From assembly GCF_014170335.1 (NCBI RefSeq), contig NZ_LZZS01000035.1, forward strand, positions 62,001 through 126,000: a stretch of DNA of 64,000 bases. Direction: 5' to 3'. This DNA comes from Achromobacter sp. UMC46 (lineage in GTDB: Bacteria; Pseudomonadota; Gammaproteobacteria; Burkholderiales; Burkholderiaceae_B). This document shows positions 34,184 to 46,230 of the stretch, in pieces (position 1 is the stretch's first letter; every line of letters begins with the position of its first letter). The position numbers were made by a program, and so were the translations under genes. The notes below the pieces were generated by a model. It was given only the letters and a program-made list of their open reading frames with translations. It had not been told where the DNA came from and made no database searches.

Positions 34184-36007
34184 TTAGACGGCAGCGTCGC
34201 GCGCAGCGCGCTTGCGTTCGTTTTCCAGCAGGTAGCGCTTGCGCAGACGGATCGACTTCGGGGTGATTTCCACGAGTTCGTCGTCGTCGATGAATTCCAC
34301 GGCGTATTCCAGCGACATCTGGATCGGCGGAACCAGGCGCACGGCTTCGTCGGTGCCCGAGGCGCGCACGTTGGTCAGCTGCTTGCCCTTGATCGGGTTC
34401 ACGACCAGGTCGTTGTCGCGGCTGTGGATGCCGATGATCATGCCTTCGTACAGCGCATCGCCCGGACTCACGAACATGCGGCCGCGGTCCTGCAGCTTCC
34501 ACAGGGCGTAGGCCACGGCGTCGCCTTGGTCCTGGCTGATCAGCACGCCGTTACGGCGTTCGCCGATCGAACCTTCCTTGACCGGGGCGTATTCATGGAA
34601 GATGTGGCTCATCAAGCCCGTGCCGCGCGTCAGCGTCAGGAACTCGTTCTGGAAGCCGATCAGCCCACGGGCCGGAATCAGGTATTCCAGGCGGGTACGG
34701 CCACGGCCGTCCGGCTGCATGTCCTGCAGGTCGCCCTTGCGGCGGCCCAGCTCTTCCATCACGCCGCCCTGGTGGGCGTCTTCGACGTCGACCGTCAGCG
34801 ACTCGAACGGTTCGCACTTCACGCCGTCGATGTCCTTGAACACCACGCGCGGACGCGACACGGCCAGCTCGTAGCCTTCGCGGCGCATCGTTTCCAGCAG
34901 AATCGTCAGGTGCAGTTCGCCACGGCCCGACACTTCGAACACCGTGTCGTCGCCCGTGTCGCGCACACGCAGCGCCACGTTGGACTTCAGCTCGCGGTCC
35001 AGGCGGTCGCGCACTTGGCGGCTGGTCACGAACTTGCCTTCACGGCCGGCCAGCGGCGACGTGTTCACCATGAAGTTCATGGTCAGCGTCGGCTCGTCGA
35101 TGCGCAGCATCGGCAGGGCTTCCTGCGTGGCCACGTCGGTGACGGTGCAACCGATGCCCAGTTCTTCGATGCCATTGATCAGCACGATGTCGCCGGCTTC
35201 GGCTTCGTCCACCACGACGCGTTCCAGACCATGGAACTTCTGCACCTGGTTGATGCGGCCGCGGCCGCCCTGGCCTTCAGGACCGAACTTGTAAGCCACT
35301 TCCATGCCGGGGCGCATACGGCCACGGTTGATGCGGCCCACGCCGATCTTGCCGACGTAGCTGTTGTAGTCCAGCGAGATGATCTGCATCTGCAACGGAC
35401 CGTTGGGATCGTCGTCGCGCTGCGGCACGTGCTGCAGGATGGCTTCGAACAGCGGGCGCATGTTGCCTTCGCGCACGTCCGGGGTCAGGCCGGCGTAGCC
35501 CGACAGGCCCGAGGCGTACACCACCGGGAAGTCCAGCTGCTCTTCGGTCGCGCCCAGCTTGTCGAACAGGTCGAACGTGGCGTTGATGACGAAGTCGGTG
35601 CGGGCGCCCGGACGGTCGACCTTGTTGACCACGACGATCGGCTTCAGGCCCAGGGCCAGCGCCTTGCGGGTCACGAAAATCGTCTGCGGCATCGGGCCTT
35701 CAACGGCGTCCACCAGCAGCAGCACGCCGTCGACCATGGACAGCACGCGTTCGACTTCGCCGCCGAAGTCCGCGTGTCCCGGGGTGTCGACGATGTTGAT
35801 GTGCGTGCCTTCGTATTCAACGGCACAGTTCTTGGCCAGAATCGTGATGCCGCGTTCTTTTTCCAGATCGTTCGAGTCCATGACCCGTTCGGTCAGCGCC
35901 TGGTTTTCGCGGAAGGTGCCGGATTGGCGCAGCAGCTGGTCGACCAGGGTTGTCTTACCGTGGTCCACGTGGGCGATGATGGCGACGTTGCGCAGGGCGC
36001 GAGTCAT
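34184..36007 (-). CDS. typA: ribosome-associated GTPase TypA/BipA
   Basis: Translational GTPase of 607 residues acting on the ribosome, important at low temperature and under stress. The G domain has A-H-V-D-H-G-K-T-T (G1), R-G-I-T-I (G2), D-T-P-G-H-A-D-F (G3) and N-K-V-D (G4). EF-G-like domains II, III and V and the BipA-specific C-terminal domain follow. Length equals the family norm. Its ATG overlaps the truB stop (ATGA), so it is last in the rimP-nusA-infB-rbfA-truB-typA series and translationally coupled to truB. Confidence 0.96.
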   Translation of the reverse strand: MTRALRNVAIIAHVDHGKTTLVDQLLRQSGTFRENQALTERVMDSNDLEKERGITILAKNCAVEYEGTHINIVDTPGHADFGGEVERVLSMVDGVLLLVDAVEGPMPQTIFVTRKALALGLKPIVVVNKVDRPGARTDFVINATFDLFDKLGATEEQLDFPVVYASGLSGYAGLTPDVREGNMRPLFEAILQHVPQRDDDPNGPLQMQIISLDYNSYVGKIGVGRINRGRMRPGMEVAYKFGPEGQGGRGRINQVQKFHGLERVVVDEAEAGDIVLINGIEELGIGCTVTDVATQEALPMLRIDEPTLTMNFMVNTSPLAGREGKFVTSRQVRDRLDRELKSNVALRVRDTGDDTVFEVSGRGELHLTILLETMRREGYELAVSRPRVVFKDIDGVKCEPFESLTVDVEDAHQGGVMEELGRRKGDLQDMQPDGRGRTRLEYLIPARGLIGFQNEFLTLTRGTGLMSHIFHEYAPVKEGSIGERRNGVLISQDQGDAVAYALWKLQDRGRMFVSPGDALYEGMIIGIHSRDNDLVVNPIKGKQLTNVRASGTDEAVRLVPPIQMSLEYAVEFIDDDELVEITPKSIRLRKRYLLENERKRAARDAAV

Positions 36008-36756
36008 AGCGAGTCCTTTAAGGTCAGGGTGGAGGGCAGCAAGCCCTCCGGCAATTCGTTCAGTGCAAGCAATGCCTGCTTGGGGTCTGGCATGGCCTGC
36101 AAGGCTTCCAGCTCAACGGCGCGTTCCAGAGAAAATGGCCCGACATGCGTGCGCCGCAGCGCCGTCAGGTGGGCGTAACAGCCCAGCACGCGCCCGATGT
36201 CCTGGGCCAGTGTCCGGATGTATGTGCCTTTACTGCAAGCCACATCGATCTCTGCCTGCGTGCCCGACAGGGACAGCAGCTCGATGCGGTGAATCGTGAT
36301 CTGGCGCGGTGCGCGTTCCAGCTCGATGCCGGCGCGCGCGTACTCGTACAGCGGCTTGCCATCGCGCTTGAGCGCGGAGTACATCGGCGGAATCTGCTCG
36401 ATCGTGCCCGAGAAACGTGACAGCGCGTCGCGCAATGCCTGTTCCTCTACGACAAAGCCCGGTTCGGCGGTCGACACGACATTGCCTGTCAGGTCGCCAG
36501 AATCGGTTTCCACCCCAAATTGCAGCGTAGCGCGATATGCCTTGTCGGCATTAAGCATCGCGCCGGAAATCTTGGTCGCGCGTCCCATGCAGCACACCAG
36601 CAAGCCGGTGGCAAAGGGGTCCAGCGTGCCCGTGTGACCGGCTTTCGCCGCATCCATGGCACGCTTGGCGCGTTGTAATGCGTGGTTGCTCGACAAACCT
36701 ACGGGTTTGTCGAGCAACAGCACACCGTCGAGCGCAAGCCCGCGTCGTTTAGCCAT
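36004..36756 (-). CDS. truB: tRNA pseudouridine(55) synthase
   Basis: Makes pseudouridine-55 in the T-loop of tRNAs. The 250 residues include the family start [14 protein letters not shown] and the catalytic Asp in [13 protein letters not shown] (near 48). Y-R-A-T-L-Q-F-G and [10 protein letters not shown] follow. It is slightly shorter than E. coli TruB. It lies between rbfA and typA in the translation operon and overlaps typA by four bases. Confidence 0.95.
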   Translation of the reverse strand: MAKRRGLALDGVLLLDKPVGLSSNHALQRAKRAMDAAKAGHTGTLDPFATGLLVCCMGRATKISGAMLNADKAYRATLQFGVETDSGDLTGNVVSTAEPGFVVEEQALRDALSRFSGTIEQIPPMYSALKRDGKPLYEYARAGIELERAPRQITIHRIELLSLSGTQAEIDVACSKGTYIRTLAQDIGRVLGCYAHLTALRRTHVGPFSLERAVELEALQAMPDPKQALLALNELPEGLLPSTLTLKDSL

Positions 36757-36794
36757 CGTCGGAATCCGTGTTTAGAGCAGTGACGACAGCCCGA

Positions 36795-37196
36795 TCAGGA
36801 CTGGTCTTCAGGTTCGTCGGGCACGCCCGAGTGGGGGCCCGGCCGGTTTGCGCGGTCGATAAGGATCGACATTTCGATACCACGGGCAATCTGCTCGTCG
36901 TGGAAGAAACGCAAAGTGGGGACAGTGTGAATGTGCAGCAGCTTGTAGAGCTGCGAGTGCAGCCAACCGGCTTTCTCGTTCAGCAAGGCGGTCGCGGCTT
37001 CGGGCTCAGCGCCCAATACCGTGAACCACACCTTGGCATGCGCGTAGTCGGTCGACAGTTCCACACCGGAGAGCGTGATCAGTCCCGCGCGAGTCATGTC
37101 GATCTCGCGCTGAATGATCTCGGCCAGATCCTTCTGGATCTGGTCGGCCAACCGCAAATTGCGGCCGGGGATGGCTTTGGACTTGTGACGGCTCAT
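36795..37196 (-). CDS. rbfA: ribosome-binding factor A
   Basis: KH-like maturation factor for the 30S subunit, 133 residues. Family features are [14 protein letters not shown]-type [14 protein letters not shown] near 20, the A-H-A-K-V-W-F-T strand, and V-P-T-L-R-F-F-H-D near the C-terminus. It lies 24 bases after infB and 38 before truB, the normal order of this operon. Confidence 0.93.
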   Translation of the reverse strand: MSRHKSKAIPGRNLRLADQIQKDLAEIIQREIDMTRAGLITLSGVELSTDYAHAKVWFTVLGAEPEAATALLNEKAGWLHSQLYKLLHIHTVPTLRFFHDEQIARGIEMSILIDRANRPGPHSGVPDEPEDQS

Positions 37197-37220
37197 TAGA
37201 AATATTGCCTCGCGGACGCT

Positions 37221-40200
37221 TTACAGCGTACGCGCGATTTCCTTGATTTCAAAGACTTCCAGTTGGTCGCCCACCTGGATGTCGTTGTTGCCGCGCAGCG
37301 TAAGACCGCAATCGAAGCCCGACTTGACTTCCTTGACGTCGTCCTTGAAGCGGCGCAGCGATTCCAGATGCCCCGTCCAATTAACCACGTTGTTGCGCAG
37401 CAGGCGCACCTGGGAATCGCGACGCACGATGCCGTCAAGCACCATACAACCCGCGATGTTGCCGAGGCGCGAGATGCTGTAGACCTCGCGGATCTCGACC
37501 AGGCCGATGATTTCTTCTCTCTTCTCGGGCGCCAGCATGCCCGACATGGCTGCCTTCACTTCATCCACGGCGTCATAGATGATGTTGTAGTAGCGCACGT
37601 CGATGCCGTTGTTCTCGGCCAGCTTCTTGGCGCTTGCTTCCGCACGCACGTTGAAGCCGATCACGACCGCGTTCGAGGCGATGGCCAGGTTGATGTCGGT
37701 TTCCGAGATGCCGCCGACAGCCGCGTGCACCACTTGTACACGGACTTCGTCGGTCGACAGCTTGACCAGCGACTGGACCAGCGCTTCTTGCGACCCCTGC
37801 ACGTCGGTCTTGACGATAAGCGTGAGCGTCTGCGTGCCCTCGCCCAGGTTGTCGAACATCGACTCCAGCTTGGCAGCCTGTTGACGGGCCAGCTTGACGT
37901 CGCGGAACTTGCCTTGGCGGAACAGCGCGATTTCGCGCGCCTTGCGCTCGTCGGACAGCGCCATCAGCTCGTCGCCGGCGGCGGGCACTTCGGTCAGGCC
38001 CTGGATTTCCACCGGGATGGACGGGCCGGCCGATTGGATCGGCTTGCCGTTTTCGTCCAGCATGGCGCGGACACGGCCGAAGCTTGCGCCGGCCAGCACC
38101 ACGTCGCCGCGCTTGAGCGTGCCGCTCTGCACCAGGATCGTCGCGACCGGGCCGCGGCCCTTGTCCAGACGGGCTTCAATGACCAGGCCCTTGGCCGCTG
38201 ACTCGACGGGTGCCTTCAATTCCAGCACTTCGGCCTGCAGCAGCACGTTTTCGAGCAGATCGTCGATACCTTCGCCGGTCTTGGCGGACACGCCCACGAA
38301 GGGCACGTCGCCGCCGTATTCTTCCGGCACGACCTGTTCGGCAACCAGTTCCTGCTTGACGCGTTCCGGGTTGGCCGACGGCTTGTCGATCTTGGTGACG
38401 GCCACGACCATGGGCACGCCCGCAGCCTTGGCATGGTGGATAGCTTCACGCGTTTGCGGCATCACGCCGTCGTCGGAAGCCACCACCAGAATGACGATGT
38501 CGGTCGCCTTGGCGCCGCGGGCACGCATGGCGGTGAACGCCTCGTGGCCCGGGGTGTCAAGGAAGGTCACCATGCCGCGTTCGGTCTGAACGTGGTAGGC
38601 GCCGATGTGCTGCGTAATGCCGCCGGCTTCGCCCGCGGCAACTTTGGCGCGGCGGATGTAATCCAGCAGCGAGGTCTTGCCGTGGTCGACGTGGCCCATG
38701 ACGGTGACGACCGGGGCGCGCGGCAGTTGTTCGGCTTCGGAAACCGTTGCGGAGATGTCCAGGAACGCTTCCGGGTCATCCAGCTTGGCGGCGATTGCCA
38801 CGTGGCCCAGTTCCTCGACCACGATCATGGCCGTTTCCTGGTCCAGCACCTGGTTGATGGTGACCATCTGACCCAGCTTCATCAACTGCTTGATGACTTC
38901 TGCGGCCTTGACGGACATCTTGTGCGCCAGGTCGGCCACGCTGATGGTTTCCGGCACGTGAACTTCACGTGCGATGAATTCTGCGGGTGCCGGCTCGTTG
39001 CGGCGGTCATTCTGCTGGTTGCGGCCACCACGGCCGCCGCCCTTGCCACCACCCTTGCCGCCTGCACGCCAGCCATCACGGCTGGCCGGGGCTGCCGGCT
39101 TGTCAGCGGGCTTCTTGCGCGAAGCGTCATCGGACCAGGTCGAAGCGACTTCGGCGGTCTTGATGGTCTTCTTCGTGCCAGGAGCGGCGGGCTTGGCGTC
39201 CTTCTTGGCTCCAGGCGTGGCGCCCGGCTTGCCGGCAGGCTTGTGCAGCGTGCCGGAAATGGGCGCGGCGGCGGGGGCGGCAGGCGCCTCCGGCTCGGGC
39301 GCGCGCAGCACCTTGCGGGGACGGTTCAGCATCTCGCGCAGCGCAGCGGCTTCAGCCTCGGCGGCACGGCGGGCCTCATCGCGGCCTGCCGACGTGGCGG
39401 AGGCGGCGAGCGGCGGGCCGGCGCGGCGGTTGTCGGCACGGTTGCCTACCCTGACCGCAGGCGCGGCAGGCGTAGACGCGGCGGGCGCGGCGGATTTGAC
39501 GGGTTCGGACTTCGCAGCAGGCTGAGCCTGGGCGACAGGCGCGTTGGCCTGGGAGGAAGATGTTTCTGACTTATTAGCTAGCACAACGGGTTCCGGCTTG
39601 GCTTCTTCAGCCAGGGGCTCGGTGGATTCAGTCTTAACTTCGGGCTTGGCCTCTTCGGCCACGGGCTCGGCAGGAGCAGGCGCCGGCGTCGGTTCGGGTT
39701 CAGGCTGGGCCTGGACTTCGGGGGCTTGCGCCTCGACGGGGGCGGGCGCTTCGGCCGCGACGGATTCAACAGGCGCGGGCGCTTCAACCGGCGCGGGCGC
39801 TTCTACAGCAACGGGCTCTTCCGCCTGGACGGGGGCCGGAGCCTCCGCCTGAACGGGAGTGGCCTCGCGGGGCTCGACCACGGCAGGAGCCTCGGATGCA
39901 GCCGGCGCGGACACCTGCTGCTCGTCTTCGACGGAGGCTTCATCTTCGGCACGCGCGGACGCGGCCTGTTCCAGGGCGATTTCGGAGGGATCACGCTTGA
40001 CGAACACGCGCTTCTTGCGCACTTCGACCTGAATCGTGCGCGAACGGCCGGTGGCGTCAGCCTGCCGGATTTCGGACGTCTGGCGGCGCGTCAGGGTGAT
40101 CTTCTTGCCTTCGGTCGCGCCATGGGCGCGACGCAGCGATTCGAGCAATTTCGCCTTGTCGCTGTCGGTGACGGAATCGTCAACCGATTTGAGGTCAACG

Positions 40201-40283
40201 CCAGCCGAGCGCAGCTGATCCAGCAGCACATTGGCAGGCATTTTCAGCTCGGTAGCGAACTGGGCGACGGTGTTACTCGACAT
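37221..40283 (-). CDS. infB: translation initiation factor IF-2
   Basis: GTPase that delivers initiator tRNA to the 30S subunit, 1020 residues. An N-terminal IF2_N domain (about 1-60) precedes a long low-complexity region (about 105-430) of Ala/Pro/Glu/Val repeats, largely P-A-P-V-E-A-type units, then a Gly/Arg stretch. A second IF2_N copy follows, then the G domain with [17 protein letters not shown] and T-K-I-D. Domains II-IV complete it. The linker is longer than in E. coli but such length is common in betaproteobacteria. It lies between nusA and rbfA. Confidence 0.96.
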   Translation of the reverse strand: MSSNTVAQFATELKMPANVLLDQLRSAGVDLKSVDDSVTDSDKAKLLESLRRAHGATEGKKITLTRRQTSEIRQADATGRSRTIQVEVRKKRVFVKRDPSEIALEQAASARAEDEASVEDEQQVSAPAASEAPAVVEPREATPVQAEAPAPVQAEEPVAVEAPAPVEAPAPVESVAAEAPAPVEAQAPEVQAQPEPEPTPAPAPAEPVAEEAKPEVKTESTEPLAEEAKPEPVVLANKSETSSSQANAPVAQAQPAAKSEPVKSAAPAASTPAAPAVRVGNRADNRRAGPPLAASATSAGRDEARRAAEAEAAALREMLNRPRKVLRAPEPEAPAAPAAAPISGTLHKPAGKPGATPGAKKDAKPAAPGTKKTIKTAEVASTWSDDASRKKPADKPAAPASRDGWRAGGKGGGKGGGRGGRNQQNDRRNEPAPAEFIAREVHVPETISVADLAHKMSVKAAEVIKQLMKLGQMVTINQVLDQETAMIVVEELGHVAIAAKLDDPEAFLDISATVSEAEQLPRAPVVTVMGHVDHGKTSLLDYIRRAKVAAGEAGGITQHIGAYHVQTERGMVTFLDTPGHEAFTAMRARGAKATDIVILVVASDDGVMPQTREAIHHAKAAGVPMVVAVTKIDKPSANPERVKQELVAEQVVPEEYGGDVPFVGVSAKTGEGIDDLLENVLLQAEVLELKAPVESAAKGLVIEARLDKGRGPVATILVQSGTLKRGDVVLAGASFGRVRAMLDENGKPIQSAGPSIPVEIQGLTEVPAAGDELMALSDERKAREIALFRQGKFRDVKLARQQAAKLESMFDNLGEGTQTLTLIVKTDVQGSQEALVQSLVKLSTDEVRVQVVHAAVGGISETDINLAIASNAVVIGFNVRAEASAKKLAENNGIDVRYYNIIYDAVDEVKAAMSGMLAPEKREEIIGLVEIREVYSISRLGNIAGCMVLDGIVRRDSQVRLLRNNVVNWTGHLESLRRFKDDVKEVKSGFDCGLTLRGNNDIQVGDQLEVFEIKEIARTL

Positions 40284-40378
40284 TAGGCTCTCTCTTCCCT
40301 ATATGCAGCTATTACAAACAACGTGAACTTGCGGTGGATATATCCTGCACTACCCACCGCAGACCCGTGTCCTTTTGG

Positions 40379-41857
40379 TTATTCTTCGTCGAACCAATGG
40401 GCGCGGGCACGCATGATGAGGTCGCTGGCTTCCTGCTCGGTCAAGCCGGCGATTTCCGCCAGTTCGTCCGTTGCCAATTCGGCCAGATCATCACGCGTAT
40501 GCACTTGACGCTCGGCCAGCTTGCCAGCCAGTTCTTGCGTCATGCCTTCGAGTTCAAGCAAATCCTGTGCGGTCTCAAGGCGCTCTTCCTGGGCAATCGC
40601 CTCAGTCAACAGCGCATTGCGGGCACGGGCGCGCAATTCATTGATGGTGTCTTCGTCAAACGCTTCGATTTCCAGCAGTTCCTGCATGGGCACGTAAGCG
40701 ATTTCCTCGATACCGGTGAAACCTTCGTCAATCAGGATGTCTGCGACTTCCTCATCGACGTCCAGCTTGCTCATGAACGTGGCGCGCAGACCCGACCGCT
40801 CGACTTCCTGGCGGTTCAGGCTTTCTTCCGGCGTCATGATGTTGATCTGCCAGCCGGTCAGTTCGGACGCCAGGCGCACGTTCTGACCCTTGGCGCCGAT
40901 GGCCTTGGGCAGGTTCTCTTCGTCGACGACAACGTCCATCGCATGCTTGTCTTCATCAACGACGATCGATTCGACGTTGGCCGGCGCCAGGGCGCCAATG
41001 ACAAACTGCGCGGGGTCTTCCGACCACAGCACGATATCGACCTGCTCGCCGCCCAGCTCGTTGCGGACTGCGGTAACGCGTGAACCGCGCATGCCCACAC
41101 ACGTGCCGATGGGGTCGATACGCTTATCGTATGCCACCACGGCGATCTTCGCACGCACGCCGGCATCGCGGGCGGCGGCCTTGATCTCCAGCAGGCCTTG
41201 TTCGATTTCCGGAACTTCGTTCTCGAACAGCTGGCGGATGAACTCGGGCGAGGTACGCGACAGGATCACTTGCTGGCCACGCGCGGCGTGGTCAACACGC
41301 AACACGAAGGCGCGGACGCGGTCGGCCACCCGGAGGTTTTCCTTCGGGATCATCTCGGAACGCGGCAGGCGCGCTTCGATCTTGCCGGTTTCGACAATGG
41401 CGTCGCCCTTGTCCATGCGCTTGATCGTGCCGGACACGATGGTTTCACCACGGTCCAGGAAGTCGTTCAGCACCTGTTCGCGTTCAGCGTCACGGATCTT
41501 TTGCAGAATGGCCTGCTTGGCCGCCTGCGCGCCGATACGGCCAAATTCGATAGGCTCGAGCGGCTCTTCGATGTATTCGCCTTCCTGGATGCCAGGGACG
41601 ATTTCCACGGCGTCCGACAGCATTTCCTGCTTATCGGGTTCTTGCAGCCCGGCTTCGTCCGGCACCACCAGCCAGCGGCGGAAGCCCTCGTGATCGCCGG
41701 TTTCCCTATCGATGGCGACACGAATGTCCGCATCATCCTTGAAGCGCTTTTTCATGGCCGAGGCCAGCGCACTTTCCAGTGCACCGAACACGACGTCGCG
41801 CGTGACGTTCTTTTCACGCGCCAAGGCATCGACCAACAGAAGAATTTCGCGACTCAT
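40379..41857 (-). CDS. nusA: transcription termination/antitermination factor NusA
   Basis: RNA-polymerase-binding elongation factor of 492 residues. It has the N-terminal polymerase-binding domain (about 1-125), an S1 domain (about 135-200), two KH domains ([10 protein letters not shown] and [12 protein letters not shown]) and two acidic C-terminal repeats as in E. coli. Its ATG overlaps the rimP stop (ATGA), and infB starts 95 bases later. Confidence 0.96.
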   Translation of the reverse strand: MSREILLLVDALAREKNVTRDVVFGALESALASAMKKRFKDDADIRVAIDRETGDHEGFRRWLVVPDEAGLQEPDKQEMLSDAVEIVPGIQEGEYIEEPLEPIEFGRIGAQAAKQAILQKIRDAEREQVLNDFLDRGETIVSGTIKRMDKGDAIVETGKIEARLPRSEMIPKENLRVADRVRAFVLRVDHAARGQQVILSRTSPEFIRQLFENEVPEIEQGLLEIKAAARDAGVRAKIAVVAYDKRIDPIGTCVGMRGSRVTAVRNELGGEQVDIVLWSEDPAQFVIGALAPANVESIVVDEDKHAMDVVVDEENLPKAIGAKGQNVRLASELTGWQINIMTPEESLNRQEVERSGLRATFMSKLDVDEEVADILIDEGFTGIEEIAYVPMQELLEIEAFDEDTINELRARARNALLTEAIAQEERLETAQDLLELEGMTQELAGKLAERQVHTRDDLAELATDELAEIAGLTEQEASDLIMRARAHWFDEE

Positions 41858-42357
41858 CGCTTTTTGCCCTTGAAATCCAGAACGGGATCCAGTTTTGCAC
41901 GTTCGATGTCATCGACCGTGAAATTCAAAACCTGGACTTCGTTCTTTTTTGCCTCAAATTCGAGACCGAACACGGTCTTGTGCATGCCAGCAGCAGCGTC
42001 CGAGGCGGCGGCGTCGTCTTCAGGCACGGTCAACGTGCCGGAGAAGACCTTACGTCCGTCTAATGCCTCGCGCAGCTTGATTTCGATGCGCTCGCCTGCG
42101 AAACGGCGGAACTCGTTCTCGTTGCGCAGCGGGCGGTCAATGCCCGGCGAACCGACTTCCAGCCGCTTGTAGTCGATGTTTTCGACTTCAAACACCCGCG
42201 ACAATTGGCGAGACACCTGCTCACAGTCTTCGATGCGCACACCGCCGACCCGATCGATCGTCACGCGCAAAAGGCCCAGGGCGGCACGCTCGACGTCTAC
42301 GAGTTCGAGGTCCATGCCGGCCAAAGCCTCTTCGGTCAATGCGAATAAATCAGCCAT
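41854..42357 (-). CDS. rimP: ribosome maturation factor RimP
   Basis: 30S maturation factor of 167 residues. The N-terminal RimP domain has G-x-D-L-E-L-V-D-V-E, then [20 protein letters not shown] and [10 protein letters not shown]; a C-terminal SH3-like domain follows. The ATG at 42357 gives the usual M-A-D-L-F-A-L-T-E start. An in-frame start at 42381 would add eight residues; both have weak ribosome sites. It is the first gene of the operon and is coupled to nusA by a four-base overlap. Confidence 0.93.
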   Translation of the reverse strand: MADLFALTEEALAGMDLELVDVERAALGLLRVTIDRVGGVRIEDCEQVSRQLSRVFEVENIDYKRLEVGSPGIDRPLRNENEFRRFAGERIEIKLREALDGRKVFSGTLTVPEDDAAASDAAAGMHKTVFGLEFEAKKNEVQVLNFTVDDIERAKLDPVLDFKGKKR

Positions 42358-42864
42358 ATACTCAAAAAAAATGGGCTGCACGCCCAGCCCACCGATATTG
42401 CGCAGAGCCCAGCCGCTTCCCTACTACACGTAAGGAGCAATGCTGGGCAGCGCCCTATATTGCGACCTAATTTGTTTGCGCCACGGGTTTCCCCCACACA
42501 GCCCCGCCCCAACCCGTCAATCCGGGCCCGGCGGCACTTGGCGCAACTCCGATGCCAACTGCTTTACCTACCGCAGTGCTACTGCTTGCTCAGTGCTCGC
42601 TTGCTCAGTGCTTGCTTATTCAGTGCCTGCTTCAGCGACTTTGCTGGCTTGCAGCCACGAAACGCCCTTGCCTACGCCTCTACCAACAATGGCTATCAGA
42701 CCATGCTGCCAGACCGCGCCGCCAATCAAAAGGCAATGACGCGAAGCCATGAAAACCATTGATTTTACCAGATAAACCGGAAAAACGCCTGATTCGTCAC
42801 GGGCTTACGTTTATATGGGACACATCGGACCCGGCGGCGCGCCCAGCGCGCCGCCTGATAGCGC
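42358..42864. other. non-coding gap between rluB and rimP
   Basis: No protein gene with family features is visible. It should carry the promoter and leader of the rimP-nusA-infB operon, but no convincing -35/-10 pair was found. The metY tRNA gene found here in enterobacteria is absent. A short 15-base tandem repeat lies at 42584-42636. Plus-strand open frames across it are low-complexity (Leu/Ala/Cys) and were not accepted. Confidence 0.5.
42584..42636. repeat. 15-bp minisatellite, about 3.5 copies
   Basis: Units GCTTGCTCAGTGCTC (42584), GCTTGCTCAGTGCTT (42599) and GCTTATTCAGTGCCT (42614) are followed by a partial copy from 42629. They lie in the upstream region of the rimP operon. Confidence 0.75.
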
Positions 42865-44718
42865 TTAACGGCCCTGACGGCCACGCCCGCCCATCACGCC
42901 AAGGCGCGATTCGTGGGCCGACGCGCCACGCGGCTGCCAATCATCGCCACGGGGCGAGGACGACGACGAAGACGAGGCGCTGCGCGGGGCGCGCGGCTTA
43001 CCGCCTGCACCCGACCCCTTGTTGTTGCCGGCGCCGCCTCCCGCCGCGCGCGGCGAGCCTTCGGCCTTGTTGCCGCCACGACCGGAACCTGCCGGCTTGC
43101 CGCCGCGGCTGTTGCCGCCGCCCGCGCCGGCCGGCTTGCCGCCACCCGGTTTACGACCGGAAGGCTTGCGGCCGCCACCACCCACGGGCACCTCGGCCAC
43201 ATTGCCGACGGCATCCGCCGAAGCCACGGGGCTCGACGGGCCGTTGGCCGCCGCCGAACGCGGACCGCGGGGCTTGCCGCCCGGCTTACCACCCGGCTTG
43301 CCGCCCTGCTTTCCCCCTGGCCGGCCGCCGCCAGCCGGCGCCGCCGAACGGCCGCCGCCGGGCTTGCCGCCCTTGCGGTTGCCGCCTGCGCCTTCGGCCG
43401 CCAGCGGATGGCCGTTGGCATAGCCGCCGGCAATCATCAGGCCAGTGCCAAACGGATCCGACGGACATGCGGCCGTTTGGCCGGCACTGCCCAGACGGCC
43501 GCCCTGCAGCTTGCCGCGACGGCCGATACGGGCGCCGTTCATGCCATTGCGGTCCATCGTGCCGAAGCCCGGGGGCAGCGCGCTGTCATGCGATTGCGGC
43601 TGTTTCGAGCGGCGGCGATTGCCACCAGATTCGTCGTCTTCGCGCAACAGTCCCAATTGGACCATCAGCGCGGTAACCAGCGAACCATCCAGTTCTTCCC
43701 AGCGGCCGCGCCGCAGCGTGCGCGGCAGCACCACGTCGCCGAAACGGGTGCGGATCAGGCGGCTGACCGTGACGCCGACGGCTTCGAACATGCGGCGGAC
43801 TTCGCGGTTGCGGCCTTCCTGCAAGGTCACGCGATACCAGCGGTTGCTGCCGTCGCCACCCAGGTAATCCAACGCGCCGAAAGCAGCCAGGCCATCCTCC
43901 AGCTCAATGCCGTCGACCAGCGACTGGCGTTGCGCCTCGTCCATTTCACCCAGCACGCGGACCGCGTACTCGCGCTCGGTACCGTAGCGGGGGTGCATGA
44001 TGCGGTTGGCCATGTCGCCCGAGGTCGTGAAAATCAGCAGACCTTCGGTATTCAAATCCAGGCGGCCCACCGACAGCCACTTGCCGGTGCGCAGCTTGGG
44101 CAAGCGCGCGAAGACGCTGGCACGACCACCCGGATCGTCATGGCTGACGATTTCACCCGCCGGCTTGTGATACAGGATCACGCGCGGCGGCCTCTTCGTG
44201 TTCGTGCGCATGATGGGCTTGCCGTTGACGCGGACCTGATCGTTCGGCGCCACGCGCTGGCCGATATGGGCCGGCTCGCCATTGACCGACACTCGGCCGG
44301 CGACGATCAGCTCTTCCATTTCGCGGCGCGAACCGATACCGGCGTCAGCCAGCACCTTATGCAGCTTCGGCATGACCGAATCGCTGTTCAGGTACTTGCC
44401 CAGGCGCTGCTCCATGCGGTCAGCGGAGTCCAGGTACGACAGGGCCTGTTCGGCCTCCTGCTCGCCGCCACGGGAGTCAGGCGACTCGACCGGAGCAGCG
44501 GCCGCTGCGGGCTGCTGGCCTTCAGCGGCCGGCGCCTGTTCGGCCGTCGCGTCGCCGCGGCGGCGGCGGAACGGCGTCCTCAGCTTGCGCCCGCGCCCAC
44601 GGGCGCCGGCCTCGCCTTCGGCTGCCGGCTCGCGCGCGGCGGAAGCTTCCGATTGACCGTTGGAAACGGTGTCATCCGAACGGGGATTGTCGTCCTGCAT
44701 TGCTGTATTCGTTGTCAC
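42865..44718 (-). CDS. rluB: 23S rRNA pseudouridine(2605) synthase with long basic tail
   Basis: RsuA/RluB-type enzyme modifying U2605 of 23S rRNA. Of 617 residues, the S4 domain lies at about 115-165 ([14 protein letters not shown]). The catalytic domain at about 180-350 has [11 protein letters not shown] with the active Asp, and [11 protein letters not shown]. About 250 C-terminal residues are low-complexity Gly/Lys/Pro/Ala/Ser/Arg, including G-G-K-P-G-G repeats, and an acidic/Ala-rich N-terminus precedes S4. GTG at 44718 was chosen for GGAG eight bases upstream; an ATG at 44700 is possible. It overlaps the end of scpB? No: scpB ends 17 bases upstream. Confidence 0.9.
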   Translation of the reverse strand: MTTNTAMQDDNPRSDDTVSNGQSEASAAREPAAEGEAGARGRGRKLRTPFRRRRGDATAEQAPAAEGQQPAAAAAPVESPDSRGGEQEAEQALSYLDSADRMEQRLGKYLNSDSVMPKLHKVLADAGIGSRREMEELIVAGRVSVNGEPAHIGQRVAPNDQVRVNGKPIMRTNTKRPPRVILYHKPAGEIVSHDDPGGRASVFARLPKLRTGKWLSVGRLDLNTEGLLIFTTSGDMANRIMHPRYGTEREYAVRVLGEMDEAQRQSLVDGIELEDGLAAFGALDYLGGDGSNRWYRVTLQEGRNREVRRMFEAVGVTVSRLIRTRFGDVVLPRTLRRGRWEELDGSLVTALMVQLGLLREDDESGGNRRRSKQPQSHDSALPPGFGTMDRNGMNGARIGRRGKLQGGRLGSAGQTAACPSDPFGTGLMIAGGYANGHPLAAEGAGGNRKGGKPGGGRSAAPAGGGRPGGKQGGKPGGKPGGKPRGPRSAAANGPSSPVASADAVGNVAEVPVGGGGRKPSGRKPGGGKPAGAGGGNSRGGKPAGSGRGGNKAEGSPRAAGGGAGNNKGSGAGGKPRAPRSASSSSSSSPRGDDWQPRGASAHESRLGVMGGRGRQGR

Positions 44719-44735
44719 TGGGACAGCTCCGAATT

Positions 44736-45932
44736 TCAAACTTGGGTAGGCCTGCCAGGGGCAGGCTCGTCATCATCAGGGGACGCCGATTCGCGGCCGG
44801 CGCGAGGCCGCTCCGGATCTGCCTCGCCCGGCGCCACGGAGGCGGCATCGGGGTCGGGCCGAACACGTTCATCAAGGCCGATTGCGGGCTCGTGCCCGGC
44901 GGCGCCAGGCGCTGCGTGATCGGTCTCGTCAATCGGTTCGGTCGGTTCCGCGTGTTTTGCGTTCTCGACACCTTCCTTTGCAGCACCGGCTTCTGTGACG
45001 TCGGCGGCCATATCGGAAGTGTCGTTGCCAGCCCCTTCGTCGGGAAAACCGGACGGGGTCGGCGTATTGGACAAGCCTTCGGCTTGCTCCCGGACGGTGG
45101 GTTCGTCTGCGGGATCCGCGCTTTCTTCTGTGCGCGAAACGACGGATTCTACGCTATCGCCCGGGGCTATGGGTGCATCGTGTTCCGAAACAGACAATTC
45201 CGCAACCGGGATATTGGCATTTTCGTCCACGCCAGCCGGCTCGTCGACGGGAATCTCCCCCTGCACGCCGCCAATTTCACCTTCGCTTTCACCTTGGCTT
45301 TCGCCTGCAACAGCGTCGTCCGGCGAGGCAGCCTCGACAGGCGCGGCGCCCTCGCCTGTCAATTGTTGCACTTCGCCCAGGTCCAGTCCTGCCAGCGCGG
45401 CGGCGGCTTGCGCCGACTCCAGCGGCGGAAGCTCATCGAGCGCCCGCAGGCCTAGATCGTCCAGAAATTGGCGCGTGGTGCCGAACAGGGCGGGACGGCC
45501 GGGCGCATCGCGATGCCCGATGACCTCGATCCACCCCCGGTCCTCCAGCGCCTTCACGATTTGCGAAGACACGGTGACACCACGAATATCCTCGATGTCG
45601 CCGCGCGTGACCGGCTGGCGCCAGGCCACGATGGCCAGCGTCTCCATGACGGCGCGCGAATACTTGGGCGGCTTTTCAGGACTCAGCCGCTCCAGGTAGC
45701 GCTGCATGTGCGGGCGGCTTTGGAAACGCCATCCGCTTGCCAGCTGCACCAGCTCCAGGCCGCCATCGGCCCAATTGCTTTGCAGCGTCTCCAACAGCCC
45801 GCGCAGCTTGCTGTTGTCGAATTGTTCATCGTCCCCGAATAGCTTGCGCATATCGGACAGTTGCATCGGCTGCACCGCGCATAGCAGCGCGGTTTCCAGC
45901 ACGAGTATTGCCTCGCTATCGTTCATCGACAT
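44736..45932 (-). CDS. scpB: segregation and condensation protein B, with acidic tail
   Basis: Kleisin-associated winged-helix protein of the SMC-ScpAB chromosome-condensation complex. The conserved ScpB core covers about residues 5-180 ([12 protein letters not shown] and [22 protein letters not shown]). A roughly 200-residue Glu/Asp/Ala/Pro-rich C-terminal extension follows, probably disordered. It is the first gene of a pair with rluB, a common neighbour of scpB. The start could also be the second Met (45926). The ribosome site is poor. Confidence 0.9.
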   Translation of the reverse strand: MSMNDSEAILVLETALLCAVQPMQLSDMRKLFGDDEQFDNSKLRGLLETLQSNWADGGLELVQLASGWRFQSRPHMQRYLERLSPEKPPKYSRAVMETLAIVAWRQPVTRGDIEDIRGVTVSSQIVKALEDRGWIEVIGHRDAPGRPALFGTTRQFLDDLGLRALDELPPLESAQAAAALAGLDLGEVQQLTGEGAAPVEAASPDDAVAGESQGESEGEIGGVQGEIPVDEPAGVDENANIPVAELSVSEHDAPIAPGDSVESVVSRTEESADPADEPTVREQAEGLSNTPTPSGFPDEGAGNDTSDMAADVTEAGAAKEGVENAKHAEPTEPIDETDHAAPGAAGHEPAIGLDERVRPDPDAASVAPGEADPERPRAGRESASPDDDEPAPGRPTQV

Positions 45933-45953
45933 TCAAATTCAAAAAGGGCTAAC

Positions 45954-45982
45954 TTGCGCTAGGTTGAAAATAAGGTTAATAT
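45954..45982 (+). promoter_or_regulatory. promoter of the initiator tRNA gene
   Basis: TTGCGC (45954-45959) and TAATAT (45977-45982) are spaced by 17 bases, and the tRNA begins 13 bases later. Confidence 0.5.
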
Positions 45983-45994
45983 TCTTTTCTCAGA

Positions 45995-46071
<77 letters not shown>

Positions 46072-46079
46072 AATTGACG

Positions 46080-46109
46080 AAGGCCTGGCGAATGCGCCGG
46101 GCCTTTTTC
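46080..46109 (+). terminator. intrinsic terminator after tRNA-fMet
   Basis: AAGGCCTGGCG (46080-46090), loop AATG, CGCCGGGCCTT (46095-46105) with one T-G pair, then more T. It lies nine bases after the tRNA. Confidence 0.8.
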
Positions 46110-46170
46110 ATTTGTGCTGGCAATTTGTGCCGACAAAATCAAAGCTTGTTTTGCTGCGGCAAACTTGCAG

Positions 46171-46230
46171 GATACCGAAGCGCAGGATACCGAAGCGCGG
46201 GATACCGAAGCGCCACGCACCGAGCCGCCA
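46171..46230. repeat. 15-bp minisatellite, three good copies and one degenerate
   Basis: GATACCGAAGCGCAG (46171), GATACCGAAGCGCGG (46186) and GATACCGAAGCGCCA (46201), then CGCACCGAGCCGCCA (46216). A plus-strand open frame through it would read repeated D-T-E-A units, but no ribosome site or family supports translation. Confidence 0.75.

Noticed and set aside
42440-42739. A 99-codon plus-strand gene in the rluB-rimP gap
   Set aside because: Leu/Ala/Cys/Pro low complexity across a minisatellite, no ribosome site and no family resemblance.
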